Shown here: positions 58,635 to 64,000 of the stretch, piece by piece
How positions within the stretch are numbered: position 1 is the first letter of the stretch
Layout: every line of letters begins with the position of its first letter
DNA from: JAKFEW01 sp036675505
GTDB lineage: Bacteria; Cyanobacteriota; Sericytochromatia; S15B-MN24; JAQBPE01
Length of the DNA: 64,000 bases
Direction: 5' to 3'
NCBI GenBank assembly: GCA_036675505.1
Contig: JAKFEW010000002.1
Span: forward strand, 1-64,000
The notes under the pieces: generated by a model
Seen by the model: the letters and a program-made list of their open reading frames with translations, nothing else
The model's database searches: none
Told to the model about the DNA's origin: nothing
Program-made: the position numbers and the translations under genes

Positions 58635-58815
58635 GACTTCATAAAAGTAAACACACGGGTGCGGAGACGCCCGAGCAGGACCGAAGTCGCCTGGCGAGCC
58701 TGGCCGTGCGAAACGCACGCCGGCGCCCGCCCGGTCACGCCGTCCAGGGCGCGAGGAGCCAGAGCGCCGGTCCGGCGAAAAGGGGCGAGGTGCCACGCAC
58801 CTCGCCCCTTTTCCA
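58635..58815 (+). ncRNA. Candidate structured small RNA, about 180 nt
   Basis: Between the promoter at 58600 and a strong terminator there is no convincing gene. The stretch can fold: GTGCG-AAA-CGCAC hairpin near 58710, and GGACCG near 58678 can pair with CGGTCC near 58768. Size and isolation fit a small regulatory or housekeeping RNA, but I do not recognise SRP, 6S, tmRNA or RNase P signatures. Confidence 0.4.
58778..58812. terminator. Strong bidirectional rho-independent terminator
   Basis: AAAAGGGGCGAGGTGC (58778-58793) and its exact complement (58797-58812) form a 16-bp stem with a 3-base loop, ending in TTTT on both strands. Confidence 0.9.
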
Positions 58816-58893
58816 TAGCCCGGAGGCCCAAGCGAAGCGGGATCTAAGATCTCTCTCGTGGGGTGGGTGGGGCGGCTGGAAGGAGCGCAGCGA

Positions 58894-59307
58894 CTAAAGC
58901 GCGTGGGTGCGGTCACTCAGGAGGCGCGCCAGCTCGTCGGGGTGGACGGCCAACAGGGCCGCTGGCCACTCGCCGCCCGGCAAGCCGGCGACCCGCACCT
59001 CGAGCTCGACGCACGGCGCGCTGGTCGCGAGCTCGGCCAGGAGCTGGCCCACGCGCGTGACGACCCACTTGTCGGGTTGCAGGCCCATGTTCGCGAGGTC
59101 GTCGCGGTACGCCTCGAGCTCGTCGCGCACGGGCATGGCGTCGCCTTCGAGCTCGTAGCGGTCAATCGCCCGCGTGAGCCTGCCCACCAGGACCTTCAGC
59201 CGGTCCCACGCGTAGAACCCGCCTCGCACCTCGAAGCCCTGGGCTTCGGCATGGGCGGATAGCTCCGCCAGTGCCAATTCGAATCGCTCGGTCTTCCTTG
59301 CACGCAT
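58894..59307 (-). CDS. Hypothetical protein, 137 residues
   Basis: ATG 59307 has AAGGAGGATCCC upstream. Helical, charged cytosolic protein with a LERYELEG-like middle and a C-terminal VELEVRVAGLPGGEWPAALLAVHPDELARLL. No family recognised. Its 3' end faces the bidirectional terminator. Confidence 0.65.
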   Translation of the reverse strand: MRARKTERFELALAELSAHAEAQGFEVRGGFYAWDRLKVLVGRLTRAIDRYELEGDAMPVRDELEAYRDDLANMGLQPDKWVVTRVGQLLAELATSAPCVELEVRVAGLPGGEWPAALLAVHPDELARLLSDRTHAL

Positions 59308-59620
59308 GGGATCCTCCTTTGGGGGAGGCTCGCGGCCATCGCCGGGGCAACGATTGACGAGTCAGGACGGCGATGAGGAGCCGTGTCGGAGACGCCTGTG
59401 TCCCCGATGCGTTTTCATTGTACCTCCGGCAGCAAGCGTGCTGGTAAAGACCCCTTTAAGGCCATGACAACGGCCGATAAGGGGTCTGTGAAGATATGAC
59501 ATAACACGGGGAAATTCGCCCACGTTATGTAATAAGGGGTGCCGATTCGGCAGGTGAGATGGGCGATAAGACCTGACAAGGGGCAACCGCACAATTTACA
59601 AAATTTAGCCGCTTGTCCGC
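59308..59620. other. Intergenic region with hairpins, no gene
   Basis: An AT-richer spacer. AGACCCCTT (59448-59456) pairs with AAGGGGTCT (59479-59487), enclosing a GGCC/GGCC pair, and ACATAAC/GTTATGT form a second inverted repeat near 59499-59530. The DnaJ-TPR gene ends here on the minus strand, so one hairpin may end its transcript. The other may be part of the promoter of the 137-residue gene. Confidence 0.4.
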
Positions 59621-61018
59621 TCAGCTGGTCGGGCCCGCTCCGAGCTTCGAAAGCGCGCGGCGCGCGCGTTCGACGATCATCGGGTTGTCCTTGCCCTGCG
59701 CCAGGCAGGTGCTCCACTCGCGGATCGCGAGGTTGGTCTTGCCGGTGTTCTCGTAGAGCGTCGCGAGCTTCAGGTGCAGATCGACGTCCTGGTGCTTGAG
59801 CTGCGTCGCCGTGAGGTATTGGGCCGCGGCCTGATCGAACTCGCCGCGCGCGTGGTAGAGCTCGGCGAGCTGCACCATGCTCGCTCGGTGGTTCGGATCC
59901 TCGACCAGCGCCGCCTTGAAGGCCTTGATCGCCTGGTCCGGGTGGGCGTCCTGCTTCTGCACGAGCCCGAGGTTGTAGTAGAGGTCGGCGCTCGGCTCGC
60001 TCTTGAGCCCGCGCTCGTAGTATCCGGCGGCCTCGGGGTAGCGCTGGCGCTTGGCGTGGATGTTGCCGAGATCGAAGAGCGCCGGCGTGTAGTTGGGATC
60101 GATGCTCACGGCGCGCTTGAAGGCGCGCTCGGCGCCGGCGAGGTCGTTCATGAGGTACAGCGCCCGGCCCTGACGCGACTGGACATGCGCGTTGTCGGGG
60201 TTGTGCAGCGCCGCTTGCCCGAAGTGCAGCGCGGCCTCGGCGTAGAGCTTCTGCTGGAGGCAGGTCTCACCGATCTTCTCGTGCAGCGCCGGGTTGGTCG
60301 GGTCGTGCGTGACCGCCGCGCGCAGGACCCGGCGCGCCTCGTCGTGCCGGGCTTCCTTGTGGAGCTGCTCGGCGGCGAGCAGCGGATCGCCGATCAGGTA
60401 ATCGCCCGAGAGCGTCCAGGCGATCGCGACACCGCTGACGGCCATCAGCAAGATCGGCAGGCCGATCGCCACCGCCCTGGGTGGCTCGCGCCGCGCCCCG
60501 GGTCCTGCGGCCGGCGGCTTTCGTGCCGTCTCGCGCACCGCCGCGACCGTGCGGTGCCACTCGCCCCGCGCGCGCTCGAGCAGCTCGCTCGCGGGGTTCG
60601 GCAGCCGGCTGAGCTTCTGGGCGCAGCGGCTGCACTTGGCGATGTCGAGGACGTCCTGCGAGCGCACGCGGTTCTTCGTGCGGCAGCGCGGGCAAAGCAC
60701 GACCAGGCTCGCGGCGGCCGCGGTGGGGCGCTGCGCCTGGGCGGGCGCGCCCCGCGCGCCGGCGGCCGACGGGGGCGGCGCCGCGCCGAAGTAATGCAGG
60801 TCGTACTCCAGGCGGCGGGTCGGATCGCCCAACACCTGGTAGGCCTCGGTGATCAGCGCGGCCACCGCCGGATCACCGCCCTGGTCGGGGTGGTGACCGA
60901 GCTCCAGCAGGAGCGTGCGGTAGGCCTTCTTGATCACGGCCTGGGAGGCCTTCGGGTGGACCTGAAGGAGCTCGTAGTAGTCGGGCAGCGGGGGCATGGG
61001 CTTCGTGTCTTGGGACAT
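59621..61018 (-). CDS. DnaJ-domain membrane protein with zinc ribbon and TPR repeats
   Basis: 465 residues. A J domain (13-75, with HPD in HHPDQGG) should stimulate DnaK. A zinc ribbon follows (CPRC...CSRC, about 108-133), then a transmembrane helix near 183-203, and seven or so TPR repeats to the C-terminus. The order puts the J domain and ribbon on one side of the membrane and TPRs on the other. It may recruit DnaK to a membrane complex. Partner unknown. Confidence 0.9.
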   Translation of the reverse strand: MSQDTKPMPPLPDYYELLQVHPKASQAVIKKAYRTLLLELGHHPDQGGDPAVAALITEAYQVLGDPTRRLEYDLHYFGAAPPPSAAGARGAPAQAQRPTAAAASLVVLCPRCRTKNRVRSQDVLDIAKCSRCAQKLSRLPNPASELLERARGEWHRTVAAVRETARKPPAAGPGARREPPRAVAIGLPILLMAVSGVAIAWTLSGDYLIGDPLLAAEQLHKEARHDEARRVLRAAVTHDPTNPALHEKIGETCLQQKLYAEAALHFGQAALHNPDNAHVQSRQGRALYLMNDLAGAERAFKRAVSIDPNYTPALFDLGNIHAKRQRYPEAAGYYERGLKSEPSADLYYNLGLVQKQDAHPDQAIKAFKAALVEDPNHRASMVQLAELYHARGEFDQAAAQYLTATQLKHQDVDLHLKLATLYENTGKTNLAIREWSTCLAQGKDNPMIVERARRALSKLGAGPTS

Positions 61019-61344
61019 GGCTGGCTACCTCACAGGGGGAGGTCCGAAAGGACCCCGGGGGCGCCGTGCACATCTACAGACTATATTCCCGGGGGCGCCC
61101 CCTCCGTGATCGTGCTCCCGCCCTCACGCGTGCGTCCTGTCGGCACCGGCGAACTCCTTTGGTGGATCCGCCGAAACGCCCGGGCCCCGCATCCCGTTTC
61201 ATGAGCGGTGGGGCGATGCGGCACACGGGGCGATCGGGATCATCGAGCCCAGACCCTTTCGTGCAGTTTGCCCTACGGCAGTCGGTGGGCGTACCGGTAC
61301 CGTGAAGGTTAACTTTTGTAAACCTACCTGACGGAGGTTGCGGC
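61019..61344. other. Intergenic region between divergent genes
   Basis: No gene seen. It has a GGTCC-GAAA-GGACC hairpin near 61041-61054, GGGGGCGCCCCC near 61090, and AT-richer sequence just before the STAS gene (GGTTAACTTTTGTAAACC, an imperfect inverted repeat near 61308-61325). Promoters for both flanking genes are expected here, but none is a clear match. Confidence 0.4.
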
Positions 61345-61764
61345 ATGGAATCCGGCGCACGCTCGTGGGGCCTCGACGCCTCGCTCGGCAACGCAAGCAG
61401 CTTGTTCGACGGGATGCGAAATGCCCTCGGCCAGCTGATCGGCGCGCGTGAGCAGCGGCTCGAGGCCGAGTTCGACGGTGCTCGCACGCTCCGCATCGTC
61501 GGCGCGCTCGATCACCGGCTCGCGCGCGCCGTGAAGGCGAAGGCCCGCGAGTTCGCCTCGCAGCCCGCGGGCCTCTGGACCATCGATTTAGCGGCCGTGG
61601 ACCTCTGGGACAGCGACGGCCTCGCCGCGCTCGTCTACGCGCTCGACGTGAGCGAGCTCAACGGCCATTCCCTGACCCTCGTCGACCCTTGCGCGGAGCT
61701 CCGCTTCACGCTCGAGAAGGCCCAGCTCCACCACCTCTTCGCGATCGAAACGCGCGACCCGTGA
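61345..61764 (+). CDS. STAS-domain protein (anti-sigma antagonist-like)
   Basis: ATG 61345 has ACGGAGG upstream. Residues 40-135 form a STAS domain: LRIVGALDHRLARAVK, then IDLAAVDLWDSDGLAALVYA with the Ser that is usually phosphorylated, and the SLTLVDPCAELRFTLEKAQL end. Such proteins free a sigma factor from its anti-sigma, or act in other partner switches. No kinase or phosphatase partner is nearby. Confidence 0.85.
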   Translation: MESGARSWGLDASLGNASSLFDGMRNALGQLIGAREQRLEAEFDGARTLRIVGALDHRLARAVKAKAREFASQPAGLWTIDLAAVDLWDSDGLAALVYALDVSELNGHSLTLVDPCAELRFTLEKAQLHHLFAIETRDP

Positions 61765-61837
61765 AAAACGCCCCTCGCGGGCCCATGTAGCCGCCCTTAC
61801 CGGGGCAACCCACCACCCCTCGTCGTAGGAGTCCCCT

Positions 61838-63520
61838 ATGCAAGCCTTCGTCCTCGCCGCCGCCGGCGGTCCCGAGTTCGGGCCGCTTTGCCAGGCCAGC
61901 CCCAAGGGCATGGTGCCCTTCATGGGCCAGCCCTTGCTGGCGCGCGTGATCCATTGGCTCGAGCGCCACGACGCGCGCGACGTGACGGTGCAGCTGAGAA
62001 TGCGCCCGTACCAGGTCGAGGCGTACTTCCACCACAACCCGCCCGCACAGGCCCGGTTGCGCTTCCGCCTGGAGAACCACCGGCTCGGCACGGCCGGCGC
62101 CGTGAAGCGGATGGCGGGTGGCGCGCGCGAGACGATGGTCGTTTGCATGGGCGACCTCGTGACCGCGATCGACCTCGACGCCGCGTTCGCCTTCCACAAG
62201 GCCCGCGGCGCGCTGGTGACGCTGGTGTTGGTGCCGGGCAGCCGCGCCGCCCGCGCAGGCCGTGTGGAGATCGACGGCGACGGCCGCGTGCTTTCCTTCG
62301 AAGAAGGCAGCCTGGATCAGACGCGCTTCACGTCCGCCGGCATCTACCTGATCGAGCCGGAAGCGCTCGTCCATGTCCTGGGCGAGCAGTGCGACTTCGG
62401 CCGCGACTTCTTCTCGGACCTCGTCGCCAAGAACCTGCCGGTCTACGGCTACGCGACGCGGGACTACTGGATGGACGCCGGGCAGCCGAGCGGCTACATG
62501 CAGGCGCTCACCGACGCGCTGCACGGCCGGATTCCGGGCGTGGCGCCCACGGGCACCGAGGTGGCGCCTGGCGTGTGGGTCGAGCCCGGCGCGATCGTGC
62601 ACCCCAAGGCCAAGCTTCACGCGCCTTGCTGGATCGGCGCCGGCGCGCGCGTGACCATGGAGGCCCAGGTCGGCCCGGTGGCCGCCGTGGAGGGCCTCGG
62701 CGAGCTCGCCCGGGGGGCCTCGGTGGCCGGCGGGGCGGTCTTCCCCGGCGCGCTGGTCGGCCGGGCCACCCACTGGGAGGGCGCGCTGCTCTACCCGGAC
62801 GGCTGGATCGACCTCGCCACCTGGCCGCCCACCGCCCATGCCTCCGACGAGCCGGAGGTGCTCGGCACCACCTGGCACGAGCCGCTCGTCGAGCGGATGC
62901 ACACCTGGTTCGATCAGCTCGTGGCGTTCCTCGGCCTGCTCGCGATCGCCCCGTTCCTCGCCCTGCTGGTCCTCGCGATCAAGTTCGACTCGCCCGGGCC
63001 GGCCTTCTTCACCCAGCTGCGCGTCGGGCGCGATCGCCGCCCCTACCGCCACGGCCTGCCGCGCGGCGAGATCTTCGAGTGCTTCAAGTTCCGCACGATG
63101 CACGTGGACGCCGACCAGAAGGTCAAGGAGCTGATGGCCCAGAACCAGTACGGAAACAGCGCCTTCTTCAAGCTCGAGAACGATCCGCGCGTCACGCGCG
63201 TCGGCGAGTTCCTGCGCAGGACCAGCCTCGATGAGCTGCCACAGCTCATCAACGTGCTGCGGGGCGAGATGCGGCTCGTGGGCAACCGCCCGCTGCCGGT
63301 CTACGAGGCCGACGCCCTGCACGAGGACTGGCAACGCACGCGGTTCCTGGCGCCCGCCGGCATCACCGGCCTGTGGCAGATCAGCGGCCGCTCGGACCTC
63401 TCGGAGAAGGAGCGCCTCGCGCTCGACGCCTATTACACGGTCACGCGCACGTTCATGGGCGACCTGAGCATCCTCTTCCGCACGCTGCCCGCGCTGCTCG
63501 CGCGCCGCGGCGCCCGCTGA
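61838..63520 (+). CDS. Nucleotidyltransferase fused to bacterial sugar transferase
   Basis: 560 residues with two enzymes. Residues 1-235 resemble sugar-1-phosphate nucleotidyltransferases (MQAFVLAAAGG...SPKGMVPFMGQPLL, then a CMGDLVT segment, then DYWMDAGQPSGYMQA), followed by left-handed beta-helix repeats (235-300). Residues 355-560 are a polyprenyl-phosphate sugar-1-phosphate transferase, with a membrane helix (about 365-388) and the ECFKFRTMHVDA, DELPQLINVLRGEMRLVGNRPLP and PGITGLWQ-type motifs. In the first domain the usual GTR loop is not seen, so it may be inactive. It starts exopolysaccharide synthesis at the membrane. Confidence 0.85.
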   Translation: MQAFVLAAAGGPEFGPLCQASPKGMVPFMGQPLLARVIHWLERHDARDVTVQLRMRPYQVEAYFHHNPPAQARLRFRLENHRLGTAGAVKRMAGGARETMVVCMGDLVTAIDLDAAFAFHKARGALVTLVLVPGSRAARAGRVEIDGDGRVLSFEEGSLDQTRFTSAGIYLIEPEALVHVLGEQCDFGRDFFSDLVAKNLPVYGYATRDYWMDAGQPSGYMQALTDALHGRIPGVAPTGTEVAPGVWVEPGAIVHPKAKLHAPCWIGAGARVTMEAQVGPVAAVEGLGELARGASVAGGAVFPGALVGRATHWEGALLYPDGWIDLATWPPTAHASDEPEVLGTTWHEPLVERMHTWFDQLVAFLGLLAIAPFLALLVLAIKFDSPGPAFFTQLRVGRDRRPYRHGLPRGEIFECFKFRTMHVDADQKVKELMAQNQYGNSAFFKLENDPRVTRVGEFLRRTSLDELPQLINVLRGEMRLVGNRPLPVYEADALHEDWQRTRFLAPAGITGLWQISGRSDLSEKERLALDAYYTVTRTFMGDLSILFRTLPALLARRGAR

Positions 63521-63595
63521 CTTTCTCACCGACACCACCACCACACGTAGACAGAACCCGGCGCAGACGGCCGGCATCGGAGAAGGGAGAACGAG

Positions 63596-64000
63596 ATGTA
63601 CAAGCGTTTGTTCGCGACCACGCTGCTCGGCCTGGCCCTGCTGGCGCCGTTGGGGGGGGCGGGACCGGCCTTTGCGGCGAGGGCCGGGCTGCCGGCGGAG
63701 CCCCATAACTTCACGCTCGAGGTGGCGCTCAACCGCGCGATTCGCCACAACCCCGCGATCCAGATGGCCGAGGCGCGCCTCGTGCAAGCCCGGCTCGAGA
63801 AGGAGAGCCAGGACCTGTGGTGGGCGCGGACCATCCGCGCGAACGCCAACTACAACGTGCTCGGCAACAACCCCCAGATGGGCAACGTCACGCCGGACGG
63901 CACGATGTTGCCGGTGGCCGCGGTCGGCGTCGGCCTGAACCTCGGCGATCTGCTCGCCGCGCCGAAGACCGCCGCTCGCGCCGAGCAGGCCGTGGTGATC
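63596..64000 (+). CDS. TolC-family outer-membrane efflux protein, start only
   Basis: ATG 63596 has AGAAGGGAGA upstream, and the frame runs off the right edge after 135 codons. A signal peptide (1-27) precedes HNFTLEVALNRAIRHNPAIQMAEARLVQARLEKESQ, the typical TolC/OEP N-terminus. This protein shows that the host has an outer membrane. It probably forms an export gene cluster with the sugar transferase. Confidence 0.8.
   Translation, partial: MYKRLFATTLLGLALLAPLGGAGPAFAARAGLPAEPHNFTLEVALNRAIRHNPAIQMAEARLVQARLEKESQDLWWARTIRANANYNVLGNNPQMGNVTPDGTMLPVAAVGVGLNLGDLLAAPKTAARAEQAVVI

Noticed and set aside
59774..61204. Long plus-strand frame opposite the DnaJ-TPR gene
   Set aside because: Antisense to a gene with clear J-domain and TPR motifs; the translation is low-complexity.

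Overview
The window is strongly GC-rich chromosomal DNA from a diderm (Gram-negative type) bacterium, interrupted by one essentially complete siphovirus-like prophage of about 50.9 kb (roughly 1,210 to 52,093). The host flanks encode lipoproteins, a Flp-type pilin, a TolC-family outer-membrane protein and a sugar-phosphate transferase, so the cell has an outer membrane and envelope polysaccharide. The octamer GCGATCGC (the HIP1 motif known from cyanobacteria) is far commoner by eye than chance predicts, in prophage and flanks alike. This points to the cyanobacterial lineage, perhaps a non-photosynthetic relative such as Sericytochromatia; that placement is inference.

Left flank (1-1,216): a secreted protein cut by the window edge, a small hypothetical gene, and the promoter and first 31 codons of a small RQC/HRDC gene (RecQ C-terminal type domains). 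The prophage splits this gene. The other 161 codons lie at 52,093-52,578, and joining the halves at a shared 8-bp core restores one reading frame.

Prophage, left to right. (1) Lysogeny block on the minus strand: large serine integrase, a SLOG-fold protein translationally coupled to it under a promoter with an SOS-box-like palindrome, a 45-residue ORF, a DUF1828-like protein and a partner co-transcribed with the repressor, and an S24 self-cleaving repressor. It faces a Cro-like gene across at least five operator copies. (2) Early genes (6.4-19.1 kb): Bet-type annealing recombinase, PD-(D/E)XK nuclease, replication initiator with an internal iteron array, two adenine methyltransferases, an HNH protein and many small zinc-ribbon proteins. 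(3) A middle regulatory region (19.1-22.2 kb) with tRNA-like sequences, a structured leader before a small membrane protein, and a sigma-region-4-like regulator followed by a related promoter. (4) Late genes (22.3-48.6 kb): a second, tyrosine recombinase; terminase, portal, MuF protein with a metallopeptidase tail, DUF2213 protease/scaffold, cement protein, DUF2184 capsid, connectors, tail tube, tail chaperones with a GGGAAAA frameshift site, tape measure, tail tip and fibre genes. (5) Lysis (48.6-50.5 kb): transglutaminase-like lipoprotein, secreted amidase, holin, then a bidirectional terminator. (6) A minus-strand accessory group (50.6-52.0 kb).

Right flank (52,093-64,000): the HRDC remnant, small secreted and lipoprotein genes, Flp pilin, SH3-like protein, SDR oxidoreductase, phospholipase D lipoprotein, SRAP protein, a candidate small RNA, a DnaJ-TPR membrane protein, a STAS protein, a nucleotidyltransferase/sugar-transferase fusion and the start of a TolC-like gene.

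The points most worth attention are the split RQC/HRDC gene, the SOS-box-like control of the SLOG-integrase pair, the two-gene unit behind the repressor, the A9 run joining portal and MuF frames, the MuF metallopeptidase, an 18-bp palindrome repeated three times in the phage, and the tRNA-like cluster.
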